The position numbers and the translations under genes were made by a program. From Gamarada debralockiae (taxonomy: Eukaryota; Ascomycota; Leotiomycetes; Helotiales; Hyphodiscaceae): a stretch of 63,404 nucleotides of DNA. The stretch lies in NCBI GenBank assembly GCA_002803225.1, contig NXFV01001367.1:1-63404 (forward strand). The letters run 5' to 3'. Of the stretch, positions 13,201 to 25,034 are shown in pieces. A model generated the notes under the pieces. The model saw only the letters and a program-made list of their open reading frames with translations. It was not told the DNA's origin and made no database searches. Positions within the stretch are counted from its first letter, which is position 1. Each line of letters begins with the position of its first letter.

Positions 13201-16051
13201 GCTGACTTTGTGTACAAGAACATTTCTGTCGATGAGATCCTGCGAGAATAGATTGCAGAGCTTCAAGAACTCGTTCATCGTTGACTTATTCGCAATGTAT
13301 TTCTTCACACGGTCGAAGAATGCGAGCTCTTCTGAAGTCGCAGATGATGTAGACGTTGGAGCCAGCGGCTCAGGGATAATAGGTGTCAATGTTGGAGACA
13401 CTGCAGGAGCATCGGGTGCCATTGTCTTTGGGTGGTGAAGTTTAGGTCTCTGTTGGAAAGTTAGCAATGGCACGTTAGAAGTTACGAAGCAAGGTTTTCA
13501 AAGATCGAGGCCAGTTGCATGCCTTCCAGTGAATGTTACAGCGTAGGATGAATTATAGACCTTGGTTGTTTAGACATACCTTGCTGTTGGGTCCACCGAG
13601 TCCCATGCCTCCTCTGACGGAGCTTTCTGCTTGTGTATTGGCCTGGGATCCAGAAGCCGTAGGAGCATTGTTGCGGCGCTTCTTCTCCTTGCTGTTGCTC
13701 GCGGGAACAGCAAAATTACCAACAGGAGGCATTTTTGTCTCACCGCGACCTCCGTGTGAAGCTTGAGGTGTTTGTGTAGCTCCTGCTAGTTGTGCCGCTC
13801 TCTCAGCAGCTTCAGCAGCTTGTTGTTTTGCCTGAGCTGCCGATTCGGGTAAGAATTGTTTGAAATCCTCGAGAAGATCTTGAGCGTCGTTGAACAGCGT
13901 TGTGACCTGAGCATAGACGTCTTGAATTGGCTTCGATTCCCGTTGGTAGGTTTGAAGGATCTCGAGGAATTGTTTGTAAATCTCGGGTCTGTCTTGGAAG
14001 CGGTTCTGTGCGAGTATTCAAATTAGCAAATGTTCACAACTCTCATTTCTCGACACAAAACTCACCTTTATTTTGTTGACATAACTGATCGCATGGTTAA
14101 ATTCGACCGGACCTCGCTTTTCCAGGCCAGGTTGTGCCCCAGCTCCGTTCATATTTGCTTGACCTCCCAGTGTGGGAGTCTGCGCGTTTCTCGGTGGTTG
14201 CCCCAAAGTTGCGGCGGCATTCGTAAGTTGATTTACTCCCCTTTGTTGCTGCTGTTGATGAATGGCGGCGGCGGACTGTTGTGCTTCGTACGATGAATGG
14301 GCTTGATTCTGACCATATGCAGGTCCGCCACCCTGATTCGGAGGGCTGAAAACTGCTTCCGGGCTTTCGATACTGTGCTGCGGTTGTTGTTGCCAGTTGC
14401 CTGGGCGTTGAGTGTTATAGTATGCGTTTGATGCACCTTGCGCTGTATCAGGAAGAGCACGACCTCCAGTTATGGATTGTACAGTTGTGCCCATCGGGGT
14501 TGTCACCCTTATTGTGTTCGGATCGTTCCCGGCACCACATTCAATACGATATCCGGGAGGTAGGAAGGTATTGAATCCTTGGATGAGGTTTGGATGACCG
14601 GCGAAGAGCTCCGAGACCCGATTTATGACACCAGGGGTATCGATACTGGCAAGTGTTAGCTTCAAATTCACTTTCGACCTCCACTACGGATCGCTAGAGT
14701 GATTGGAAACTTACGCCTGGCTTTTGAAGTCCTTCATTATATCCAGAAATCGATTGTATACATCTGGTTGGTCGGCAAATTGGACTTTGACTTGATCAAG
14801 GTAACTGAGCGCATCCTACGATAAAGCGGTTAGCCTCAACTCTCATCAAATGTTTGGAACGACGTAGCAATCACGTCAATTTCCGGTGTAGCGCAGTTTG
14901 TGTTCCGCCAAGCGGCAAGACGAATAGCGCCCCAAGGAGGAGTAGGGGGAGTAGGAGAGCGCGAGGAAGCGCAGAAGTGTGGACCACATGAGGAGCGACC
15001 TCGATGTATTCGCCGTTTTCATTTTAGATGTAGTCCTTGAAGGGGAAGACAAAGTCGTGGCGGCAACGGCCGTCGAATCCTAGGAACCAGTCATTTGGGG
15101 GAGATTCTGATCGCGCATTCGACTGAGGGACCTCTACGTACTCGCCCTTTTCATTTCGAAGGTAGTTCTTCGACGGGGAGTGTTTCGCGCTGCAGTTGTT
15201 TGCGGGATCGTCGGACCGAGTGGTCTTCAAGAAAGACTCCTGAAGATAACCGTAGCAGGTATCGAATATCGGAAGGGTTCGCCATTGTAGCAATACAGTA
15301 ATCGTCTGGATAGTGGAATCGGATGGGCCAGGCAAGCTTTTGACGTTCAAGGGGTATCGACCTTTCCAAATCAAGTAGAAAATCTTAAACTTACATTCAA
15401 AATAGGTTGTTGTCCACCTTGTCCCAAGGCAGGCGCGCCCTGCATTTGATGTGCTTGGGTAATCGGCGGTCCGAATGGTATCTGCTGCAATCTCGTCGCT
15501 GCTTCCTGTTGCTGCTGCTGCTGCTGCTGTTGTTGTTGTTGTTGTAGAGGGCCTCCGAACGAGACTGTGGCTCCACCAGGAACACCGAGAGGGACATTTG
15601 AGGGTGCCGCATTGTGACCTAGAATATTGGGACCGAAACCTTGATGTTGTTGGAGTTGCGCTGCTGCGGTTTGTGGATTGTGCTGAACACCACGATTGGC
15701 GTCGCTGTGGAGAGGGCCACCAAAAGCATTTCCTGGACCACTTGGAGCTCCAAGTGGTCCAGAAGGAGGTGCACCGCCATGTGTTGATAGAAGACCACCT
15801 GGACTATGCATAGCGCCTGTGAGGCGTGATGCTACAGGTTGGTGGATGGGAATCGAGCCGGTATTGCTCTGATGGGTTGGAGCAGGCCCATGTTGTTCTC
15901 GCTGTTGACGATCTCTTTCCTGTCTCTCATTAAACTCCCTCTCGCGCTGTGCGAGCTCTTCTTGCTGGTGTAATGCGCGCTGCCGATTTTGTTCTTCGAG
16001 GTATTCGCGCTCTCGGTCGAAGGCCGAAGGCCCATGGGGTGGATTGTTCAT
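10264..16051 (-). CDS. sin3: SIN3 transcriptional corepressor
   Basis: This is the scaffold of the Sin3/Rpd3 histone deacetylase complex, 1480 residues, nuclear. Eight exons are 16051-15395, 14815-14715, 14645-14066, 14005-13580, 13449-13036, 12629-12189, 12139-10877 and 10824-10264, all in phase. The N-terminus (exon 1) is Gln/Pro/Gly-rich, with a charged helix and a run of about 13 Gln. PAH1 spans exons 2-3 (about residues 220-290, starting [13 protein letters not shown]). PAH2 spans the exon 3/4 junction (about 437-505, [19 protein letters not shown]). PAH3 is in exon 5 (about 628-692). The HDAC-interaction domain begins at [16 protein letters not shown]. The C-terminal Sin3 domain fills exons 7-8. 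Introns 1 (579 bases) and 5 (406 bases) are unusually long. Intron 1 carries what looks like foreign coding debris. The start at 16051 follows from the exon-1 frame; no upstream exon is evident. Confidence 0.95.
14816..15394 (-). other. Gene fragment nested in SIN3 intron 1
   Basis: The intron contains a 116-codon frame (15374-15024, same strand as SIN3) with coding-like composition. It includes [12 protein letters not shown] and, just past a stop, a diverged second copy (NENGEYIEV). A neighbouring frame reads [19 protein letters not shown]. The two frames together suggest a frameshifted relic of another protein. SIN3 cannot read through it, because the intron begins with an in-frame stop after the donor. 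I do not recognise the source family. Confidence 0.35.
15506..15544 (-). repeat. CAG/CAA polyglutamine tract in SIN3
   Basis: Thirteen glutamine codons in a row (mixed CAG and CAA on the coding strand) lie in exon 1 of SIN3. This is a simple-repeat low-complexity segment and is likely to vary in length between strains. Confidence 0.9.
15734..15761. repeat. Perfect 28-base palindrome in SIN3 exon 1
   Basis: The arms TGGACCACTTGG and CCAAGTGGTCCA flank AGCT, so the whole 28 bases equal their own reverse complement. It encodes part of a Gly/Pro/Ser-rich stretch ([10 protein letters not shown]). It could form a strong hairpin in RNA or a cruciform in DNA. No function is known. Confidence 0.95.
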
Positions 16052-17252
16052 TGTAGGTTCTCAAAGGTCCTGATGTATGCGATTAGATAAGGCGGGATCA
16101 AAAGGGGGGTAAGTCTCGTCTGACGATACACACAATAAATGTGAACTGAAGATGGATACTCTCGTCGGATCTTTTGAGGCTTGGAATTGTCGAGATCTGG
16201 AGAGGTTCAACGGTCGACACAAGTCGTGTGCTGCGCTGTGCTCAAGGTACAGTTCGAATTCAGCTTCTATGCATATATGAGATTTTACATCATTATGATA
16301 GAAGACTGCGCTTATACCGAGTTGATGGGGTGAACAGGGTGATTGTTGAAAGTAGACTTTGGAGGAGCAAAATGCGATGATGAGCACCAGCTCCCCTTTA
16401 CCGGGCGGCAAATTCCGTCACGGTCCCTGCAAGTCCGACGAGGCTGAGATTTTTGCGATGAAAACCTTACGAACCAGAAGCGGTTGAACGGCGTCACAAC
16501 ACCCAAAGCCAACGTTTCTTTTCTTTTTTTGCGAGTGCCCTGCATTAAACCCACTCCTTGGATAAAGTTTCAAATGAAAGTTCTTCTAAAATTCTGACAG
16601 TTTCTATTAGGGCATGGCGTGAAGACTACCTATCACGTGTTCTGGTTCAGCCTCACCACACAAGGCAAGCAACGCATGATTATCTCCAAGCTCTTTCGAA
16701 ACCCGTAACATTTTGATAAATAAATAAACCATAAAAGCATATTGAAGTGGCCTATTGGATCGCCTTTGCCCAAGATAGTCATCAGTGTAATCAACAATTG
16801 TATTTGTAGAGCTGGACGCTCTTTCGAGATTGTGAAGGATCTCTTGCATGTTGCGACCTACCGACTTCACCTCACAGGCACACACGCCCCTGATTTAGAA
16901 GTTTTAAAGCGCTATAAAGCTTCTTTGAAGTTCTAGATCGCCAGGGCGTCTATTGCGGCCTCTTCCTTACGCAACACGTCTTTACCTCTTTCATGGCAAA
17001 CCAGATGTGCAATGATTTCAGCAACATCTTGCAAGCCTCACTCAAACCGCAAGGATCAAATTTCATGACTGAAACATTTATTTGGTCATTCAATAGCCTT
17101 GAATTTGTTCTTATCCGTTGTACTCCCCTCGTCTGAGCGTAATAATCGTATATCATCCCAGCCCAACGGTACCTCCAAGCACCAGACTATATGGTCTCAA
17201 ACACATGCCAATACCCAGAACTCCATTCCCATATGTACCATTATCGAATCCC
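16052..17252. other. SIN3 upstream region, no other gene seen
   Basis: This should hold the SIN3 promoter and 5' leader and the 3' flank of the fasciclin gene. Open frames here are short and have no domain or exon chain. Confidence 0.4.
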
Positions 17253-17915
17253 CTATGCGTAATTTCTCACACCCTTTAAAATCCAAACCTCTCCATTATA
17301 AACCTTGCTAGCAACACTGCTAACTTCAATATTCCCAGGTTGGATCTCCAAACAACGTTAGCCTCGAATATGCAAATAAGAGACGAAAAAACTCACCATC
17401 TTAACCCCATCCCTACTCTCCCACCAAATCTCCCCACCCGCCAATGTTTTCAACTTCTCCCCCTCCTGCCACGGACTCGCAGGCACGACATGCGCCTCCA
17501 CAAACCTCCTCATATTCCTCTGTGCCCTCTCCTCCCCTTTCTCCCCCTCATATGCCTGCGCTCCCAACTTATCATAATCCTCCGGATCCTCCCATGGCTT
17601 CCTAGGTAAAGCCATAATCGCCGTGTTTACCGGCGCAAGAATCGTTGTGTTCAGAGACGAATCTTCGAAGCGATGCGAAAGGTTGGCGAAATCGCGTGTG
17701 AAGCCTGCGAAGATGTTGATGCTGCGATCCCGGCCTAACACGTCCGAGAGGATCACTGTGTCGCTGTCGGCGGGGACGGAGGTTGAGGGTGATTCTGAGG
17801 GTGGCATGGCGGGTCCTAGGTTTTTGTCTATTAAGGGGCGTTGGTTTTGGTGTGCTAGGACTGAGGCTGCTGACGTCGCAGCCAGTAAGGGGTAGATGAG
17901 GTTTGTATATCGCAT
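17253..17915 (-). CDS. Secreted fasciclin (FAS1) domain protein
   Basis: This is a 203-residue protein with one FAS1 domain. Exons are 17915-17397 and 17345-17253. The first exon runs from a cleavable signal peptide (MRYTNLIYPLLAATSAASVLA) into the FAS1 fold. Family-like blocks are LNTTILAPVNTAIMALPRKPW, with glycosylation sequons nearby, and VEAHVVPASPW. Exon 2 adds the C-terminal strand ending VWILKGVRNYA, as in other fungal single-FAS1 proteins. FAS1 domains act in adhesion or wall and vacuole surfaces. The specific role here is unknown. The donor GTGAGT and phase-0 join are clear. Confidence 0.85.
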
Positions 17916-19201
17916 TTTGATGTTATCGTTGAAAAAATGACGATTTGCAATGACGATGAAAGTTGGATTTCCAAGTTCAAAGGGCGCTAAACCTAAAGTA
18001 GGGCTCCATCACGTGTCTCTCTCCCATAAAGTCACAAGACTTACAACTTCATTCCTCTCCAGCTTCTTCTCACCATCTACCGGAGCGGACTTTTTTGGCC
18101 CGTTGCTGGATCTATTCCAGTGAGCCCAGCGGCTTCCGAAAGATCAACCCATCAACCCGGAATCAAGGTATTCAAATCAGTCATTTTCAGTAGAGTGACT
18201 AAAATTGCAAACTCGACGCCTCAAGAGACTTTGCTGTATCTTGTAATCTAGCAATTACGGCAGTAAAGCGCTCCTTTCTTCGCGACTCAACCTTCCAAGT
18301 TAAGAAGACGCTGAATCACGTGCACCCAAGAAAAGGAGAGGCGCCCGCTTCAGCGTCTTCACAAATCTCGTACGATTCAAGAAACCATTTCTTTTTTTGT
18401 GCAAAATTCAAAGTTCTCCTCTCTGTTATTCCTTGAGATCTATATTTAAACCCCTATCTGGCACATGAACAGTTATCATGCCTCCCAAGGAAGCAACCGA
18501 GGATGTGAAAGAGCAATGTCGTTGCCTTTGGCCGAGTGGCCGAGTCAGAAAGAACCGAAGATGGATGTGTGGGCTTACTTAGTGTTGGGAAATCTTCACA
18601 GTTCAATATCTTGGCTGAGCAAAGTGCTCCAGCTGAGAACTACCGTATTCGTTTTGTAGGGTTGAGGCGAGGTGTGCAGTAGCGGATGTTAGATATGTTA
18701 GTTTTAGCCCCGTCTTTTGAGTGATGACTTTCCAGGGAACTTCCCAATCAGGACTTGGTATTGTGAGGGAGTATGGTTTGAGTGGACTGTTCTAGATATG
18801 GGAAATGGCTAAAATATTTCTGGACATCCTCTGCGGCCTCTGGAAACCTCTCTCTCCGTACTCAGCGTATCTCCAAGTAACCGAAATCGCCGGCCGCATA
18901 AAAGGAACCTCTCAATGTGAGGGACTAGGAAATGCCTTCCTATCACGCATCCAAGGTGTGGACGGCATGTTCTACATTGTGCAAGTCTTCGACAACGACG
19001 AAGTGTTACATGTCGATGATTCGATCGATCCTGTGCGAGATTTGAGCAACTCCTTCTCGCTCTTTCAGGATATGCCGTGTTAATAATAGGTAAAAATATT
19101 AGATACTACCCAGAGTGAGCGTTGTAAGAAGAATTTGGGGAAGACATCTGCATGCTATATTCATTCCTTGGATCTTGTTAACTAAGACGGAAAATATCCT
19201 T

Positions 19202-19245
19202 AGGAAGACGATTATTGCGGAGGAAGACGATTATTGCGGAGGAAG
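19202..19245 (+). repeat. 19-base tandem repeat in the OLA1 pseudogene
   Basis: The unit AGGAAGACGATTATTGCGG occurs twice in direct succession (19202-19220, 19221-19239), followed by the first bases of a third copy. Confidence 0.9.
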
Positions 19246-20115
19246 CGACGGTCAAGAAGGCAGGAGGAAATTCAAGATGAACCCCTTGTTTCCAAGCACT
19301 GTAGGGAAGACCAAGACGGTCCTCTTCCACTCTCCTCCCAACTACCTACTCAAATCCTAACGCCATCCAGCTGTTTGAGAGCGACCAGCCCGTCCGCGAC
19401 GGTAGCTGGATAACGGCCGAGATCGAGCTCATTAACGAGAAGGTGAAGCCATCCCTACCCTCTTCAATGATTCAAGCTAACGAAACCAAAAGATGCAATT
19501 AATAATCACCAACCAGCAATCTACCTCATAAACCTAACAATGAAAGACTATCTCCGCCAAAAGCCCAAATACCTCCACTCATCGCCAAATGGGTCACCGA
19601 ACACGGCGGTACGCCTCGAGATATAATCCCGTTCTCTATTGAGCTCGAGGAGAAGCTCTATAGTCTGGGTGAAAGAATCTGTAAAAATTAGCCGACTTCC
19701 GGAAGGAGAGTAAGGTCAAGCGTCGCTGGAGAAGATAATTACTGGGATATATGAAAGTTGGGGAGGATGAAATTGGGAGGTTTAGATGCTGATGATGTAC
19801 GGTTGAGGGGTTCTTCAAGCTGGGGCTCCAATACTACTTCACCGGCGGTGAGAAGGAAATTCGCTGCTGGACAATCCAAAGGGGCTGTCTGGCTCCACAA
19901 GCTGGTTAGCCTCAATCCTAACCCCCGTCCGCCCCACCAAACTCCCCCGTTCAAACGTCCATCCACGTACACACAGCCCTAGCCGGAGCCATCCACGGCA
20001 ATTTCGAAAAAGGCTTCATAAAGGCCGAAGTCGTAGCATACAAGACTTCTACGACCTATGCGAGGGCGGTAAATCCATGGGTCGTATCGAGGCTGCGGGC
20101 AAGTATCGACAGGAG

Positions 20116-20163
20116 GGCAAGGTGTATGTTGCACAGGATGGCAAGGTGTATGTTGCGCAAGAT
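20116..20163 (+). repeat. 24-base tandem repeat in the OLA1 pseudogene
   Basis: Two adjacent 24-base units begin GGCAAGGTGTATGTTGC and differ at two positions. They duplicate the segment before the DGDIIHFQF block of OLA1, adding eight codons. Confidence 0.9.
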
Positions 20164-20283
20164 GGGGATATTATTCATTTTCAGTTTAGTGAGTTAAATT
20201 TCCTTTTTTCGCTTTTGGGTGAGGGAATGGGGAAAAGGGGAATAGGGCTGATCTGGTGTTTAGATGTTGCGCCTAAGAAATAG

Positions 20284-21489
20284 GAATGCCTGTTGGGCGT
20301 CGGGATGAAAGACCGATTGCGATGATTTGTATTAGAACAAGAACTTTACTTTTCCAGCAGCCAGTAGATTTCAAGTGAAGTATACATGCACGGCACAATC
20401 ATATGGCCAGCTCTTCGGTGCACTTGTCATTCTTGCGTCGTGGACCTATCTCATCCAGTGCTGCCAACCGAAGGCCAAATTCAAGCATAACCTCAGACAC
20501 CACTACTCCCCTCCCACGGAGGAAACAAAATCAAGGTTCCTCACGCACTCTGCAATCCGTGCCTGACTTGCCCCACAGCGGCTGTGGCCGCATACTGAAG
20601 CCCAACGTGGGTGGTGGATCACAACGTTGAGGGGTGAAAGAAGGGCCGAAAGTTCGGCGTGTTGATTGGTGAGCAGGCACGACACCCTCGAATTCCTCCG
20701 TCGAAGCCGGCCATCTGTCATTTATCTTCCCAGACGTTCGGGCTTCTCGAAGGGTTCGAAAATACCGCATTGTGGAGTTGCGACAATGGCGCAAGGCGAT
20801 GTGAAGGAAGCGTTGGTAGGAGAGGAAATCTTGGGGCGAATGTGCGATTTTGGCTGCTTTAAAAGGACGCCCTTTTGAGCCACTGGGCTCTGAACGGTAG
20901 AATAGACGTGCAGAACAAGCACCCCCGGGTCTGGGGTGCAGTAGGGCTGTTGCACGACCGCGCGGAGGTGTGGAGAATACGGCAGGGCATGCAATGTTGA
21001 ACAACGTTTTCAGCACTGAGGCTTATAATCTTATTCGATCGTCCAGCAGATCACTCGCATGGATGTGGACTACACAGCAGACAAGGGTTTGAAGGCATAC
21101 CGTTGGTTAATAGTCGTGCAGTTCACCCACACAAGGAGCAAGTACATGCAGCAAAGACATCATGGGTATCAAGCAAGTACATTCGGTACTCAGCTAGCTC
21201 AATTCGAACTACAGATAATAAAAGATATATCATTCATACTGCACCTTTTGCGGTCCCATAGCATCTCTCTCGCACGTATCTGGTATATCCCCTTCCTCCT
21301 CGTCCTATAGTCCTTCCATCCAGGACCCATAATCGCCGAGAAAGATAGAATAGCCCAGATACCTGACTGACCCGGATCCCAATATCCCATTTGTTTCATA
21401 CCTCACCCAAGCCAAAACTCCATTACGGAAACTCCACGCTGAACTACATAAAAAGTGTGCAAAAAATGGCAAAATAAATTGTTGAGACA
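20284..21489. other. Intergenic, no gene seen
   Basis: Several overlapping short frames on both strands (for example 20531-21016 minus) lack family signals or exon logic. The region probably holds the 3' flank of the transporter gene. Confidence 0.4.
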
Positions 21490-23266
21490 TTAGTAGCTTA
21501 GATCCACCTCGCCAAGTTGCGCGATGATCTTGTCTTCCTCCGTCATCGTCGTGCTGCTCTCTGCTGTGCTGGTATTTGTGCTTGTCCGATGGTGGAGTTC
21601 GTTCTCCTCCAGTTGGATCCCGCTAGATGATGCGCCTTCGTCTCGCATCTCTTGGAAGCTCCAACTTGGTTGGAAGGATGTGCTCTTCCATGCACGATCT
21701 ACTCTTTCGTATAACTCGTCGATTTGTTCAAGGCTGATCTTGCTCGTCTCGTACACCATGCACCAAACGAAAATGAACGATAGTACACAGAAGGTACCCC
21801 AGACGAAAAACACCTTGGCCTCGAGGTTGGCATACCCCTGGCCCGGGTTCACAAGATATGGAGTGCCGTAGGCGATGGCGAAGTTGAGAATCCAATTGGA
21901 TGCTATGGAGATTGACATGGACTTGGCACGGACCTTGAGCGGGTAGATCTCTGAAGTAACGACCCATACAACAGGACCCCAGGAGGCGGCGAAGAAGAAG
22001 ATGTAGCAGCAGACGAAAACGATGAGTACAATGTTTGCAGCCCGGAGTTGAGGAACAGCAGTCCCGACGGCTGCTACGACGAGTTGGCTGACAGCCATGC
22101 CGGCAGCACCAATCATGAGAAGGCGTCGACGACCGAAAGATTCAACGAGGAACATGCCAGGAATTGTTGATACCACGTTGACGAGGTTGGTGATGAGTTG
22201 GATGGTGAATGGCGAATGGATACCGCTGTTCTCGAAGAAGGTAGTCCCATAGTAGAAGATAAAGTTACAACCTGAAAGTTGTTGGAGCATCTGAAGGCCA
22301 CAACCAGTAAGGACTCGGCGACCTAGATGGGGTGAACCGAGGAAGACGTCGCGATACGTTGAGGGGCCCAGGCTGAGTTCATATTCGTGGTTCGCCTCGA
22401 TCTCAGCAAGCTCTTCGATCAAAGCGGGATGAGTTATATCAAGACGTCGAAGGCGGCTGAGGGCAGAAGCCGCAGAGGCATGTAGACCACGTTTGATGAG
22501 ATAACGTGGAGTTTCGGGTAGAAGGGAAAGCCCGAGAAGGAGGACACCCGCCCAGATGAATTGTAGAGCGAGAGGGATTCGAAAGGCGTTCGTATGGTTC
22601 ATACCTTGGGTGATAATGTTGACAATAGCGGCAAGGAGGAGGCCGCATGTAATAGCGAGTTGATATGCGCAAACCAAGGTACCTCGAATCCATTTTGGAG
22701 CCATTTCGGACTGGTATAGAGGAACAAGCACCGATATTATTCCTACTCCAAGACCTGCGAAGAATCTGTGACGGGTAGGGTCAGTCAGCGTTGTGTAACA
22801 GAACTTCCAGGAACAAAGATCATACCTCCCAGAGATAAGTAGCGGAATATGCATCGCACAAGTCTGAAGTAACACGCCGAAGGAGAATATGCCCACAGCG
22901 ATAATAAGAGGTAGACGACGTCCGAGTTTATCTCCCAAAGGTGCAGCCAAAAGCGCACCGAAAAATGTCCCTGCACTCAATATCGAAACTATCTGTGAAG
23001 ATTGTGCCGGCGTCACATTCAACATATTGTCGGGACCAATCCAACCGGTCGAGAATTGTTTGCGAAAAGCGTGCATGGCCAATATTCCCGAGATAGTGCT
23101 ACATATATTATCAGTCTCCGTCGTCGTCGCCTCGTTCGAGGTCTACTCACCCAGTATCGTAGCCGAAGAGGAGTCCACCGCATGCGACGAACAATCCGAC
23201 CATGATGGCCGGCGCTGAAGAGCCAGCGACATTATCGGGTTTATGCCAGGCCATGGCTATTGCCAT
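21490..23266 (-). CDS. MFS sugar (hexose) transporter
   Basis: This is a twelve-helix major facilitator of the sugar porter family, 554 residues, expected in the plasma membrane as a proton symporter or facilitator for a monosaccharide. Exons are 23266-23151, 23098-22826 and 22765-21490. Family marks are GGLLFGYDTGTISGI in helix 1, GDKLGRR, PETPRYLIKRG, QQLSGCNFIFYYGTTFF in helix 7, ESFGRRRLL and TSEIYPLKVRAKS. The second intron (22766-22825, 60 bases) is a multiple of three and lacks a stop. It could be misread as coding, but skipping it restores GRFFAGLGVG between helices. The pattern best fits high-affinity glucose transporters; the substrate is not proven. A second ATG at 23254 would give a protein four residues shorter. 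Confidence 0.92.
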
Positions 23267-25034
23267 GGTGAAAGGGAGGGAATCGTCAGGTCAGCGCAGG
23301 TCGATGGTCGTTGAGGTCGTCGACGTTGGGTTCGAAGGGTTAATGATCACCAGGTTTCAGTGCGTAAGATCAGGCATCCCTATTGGCGAGAGACGGGACT
23401 TCTCGCACAGTTGAGTCCACTGAGAACCATCTCCCAGTCTCTATTCTCACGTGGGTCTTCTTTTGGAACAGGGTCGACAGACAAGGACGCAGGAAGTCGA
23501 AGTAGCGGAGAAGCGGTAGCGTGTGAAGGAAGGGGGATTTTTCGGGTGAGCAGGCGTTCGATTGGGAGGATGGGGTGTGGTACAGGTAGACGTGCGGATA
23601 GGGTGGAGAAGGGGAGTCGATGGGAGGGGAGGGTATGTGCCAGGTAGTGGTCAAGTTTTAGGGTGTGGGGAAGAGGGCAGAGCAGTATGTAGGGAGAGGG
23701 TCAGAGAATGAATGGGGGAAGAAAGCGCCAACCCCAAGATTCGAGCGAGTAGCGCACTGAGCCTTTGGGGTCTGCAGAAGGTCTTAGATGAGAAGAGCTG
23801 AGAGGCCAGAATTGGTGTGGCGTGGCTCGTGCTAACCTTGGAAGAATCGGCTGGAGCACCTGTCAAAAGCTGTCACATAGGATGCAGCGCTGCGGCGAGG
23901 TTGGGGGTTTGGTTTGCAGTAACCAAAAGGGAGGATAATTAAAAACAAGAAACGGGAAATATTTCGTAAAAGTCGTGACATGAATTATGCGACGATAGAA
24001 AAGATTCAACGACAATGCGACAACAAAGAAGAGTGAGCCAAGAAGTGAGTGAAGTGTGCAATGGCGGTGTTGAAGTTGCGGCCAGGCCGATAAGGTTGAA
24101 AGGCCCAGTGGCTGCCTCGCTGCTTGAAGATGGAGAAATGGAAAAAGGATATCACGGGTAGGTAAAAATCAACGCATCGCACCATCTCCCCGGGCTGCCA
24201 GATTTCCCGGAGACACCCTTTAGGTTTAGCCGATTCCTTAGCTCGAATCCCAAAGAGATCCCCCATCCTTCGACTCGGTTTCCTCCGCAATAATCCTATC
24301 CTTGCGACACTTCATTTAGGAATATGGCTTATTATTTCGTGATACAGCATATTGTTTCGAACCACTCACTATTGCTCTTCTCCTTACACATACATACTCA
24401 GCCTCCCCGAAAGAAGGTAAGGATGCCAATTTTAAACACTCCTCGGTTCACGACACATTCCGATGATTCGGCTGGTTTATGCTTTGCAGAATTACAAGTT
24501 TCTTAGTGATTGTGGCTGCATCGCCTACGAATAATATCGTGGCCTGAAATGAGGTGTTTCCGTCTGAACTACTCCACTCACCGCGAGTTGCGGTATGACG
24601 ATGACGAGACTCGACGAGATTTTTTCTTGGCGTCCAGTGACATTACTAGTGTACCAGTTTACTTTCATTTTCGGTTTTTATTGAAGAAGGGGGGAAGGGT
24701 AGGCTTGCCGCGTCCAGGATTACGACAGGGCGTCTTTTGATACATACCCTTGAAAGATGTGCCGTGGGAAGGCGGTGGAGATTTGCAGAGCCGTTACCAG
24801 AAGTGCTTTTTGATTTTTGTGTACCTGAGTTGAATCTTAGTTGAATCTTCCGTGGATGGTTTGGGTTTGTGTAACCACTTGTCAGCAGCTTAGGCGTTGC
24901 TGTGGCTTCTGCATCTGTTTCATGAAGACTTAGTCCTCGAGGAAGTCGATGTTGAAGGGCGAAAATGGAAAGAAGCTGTTTCATGTGATGCCATGTGAGG
25001 CAATATCAGGTATCTAGACTCCCATGTGAAATAA
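23267..25034. other. Intergenic, no gene seen
   Basis: The region is 1.8 kb upstream of the sugar transporter and should contain its promoter. Minus-strand frames near 23370-23870 and 24006-24290 have skewed low-complexity composition and no domain. Confidence 0.4.

Larger units (their letters stand above)
18479..20283 (+). pseudogene. OLA1/YchF Obg-like ATPase pseudogene
   Basis: A complete but ruined copy of the conserved P-loop ATPase OLA1 (YchF). Translating all three forward frames recovers the family from start to stop. There is an MPPKEA-type start, a G1-like segment VGKSSQFN (18570s), and a long open piece at 18805-19083 with YLQVTEIAG, GLGNAFLSRIQGVDG and HVDDSIDPVRDL. Later pieces are VRDGSWITAEIELINEK (about 19395), LIAKWVTEHGGTPRDIIPFS (about 19590), EIRCWTI (about 19860), AIHGNFEKGFIKAEVVAY (about 19990) and a VAPKK end at 20283. 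Frames change repeatedly, with internal stops and small tandem duplications. A splice-like donor and acceptor remain before the last codons, so it arose from genomic DNA and not from a retrocopy. An intact OLA1 is expected elsewhere in the genome. Confidence 0.88.

Noticed and set aside
15475..15813. Plus-strand frame with poly-valine and poly-alanine
   Set aside because: It is the antisense of the SIN3 polyglutamine region.
18510..18590. tRNA-like string GGCCGAGTGGCCGAG
   Set aside because: No T-arm, no closing acceptor stem and no anticodon loop in the right place; it lies within the OLA1 relic.
20531..21016. 161-codon minus-strand frame
   Set aside because: No domain, no splice partners and an Arg/Ser-rich composition typical of chance frames in GC-rich DNA.
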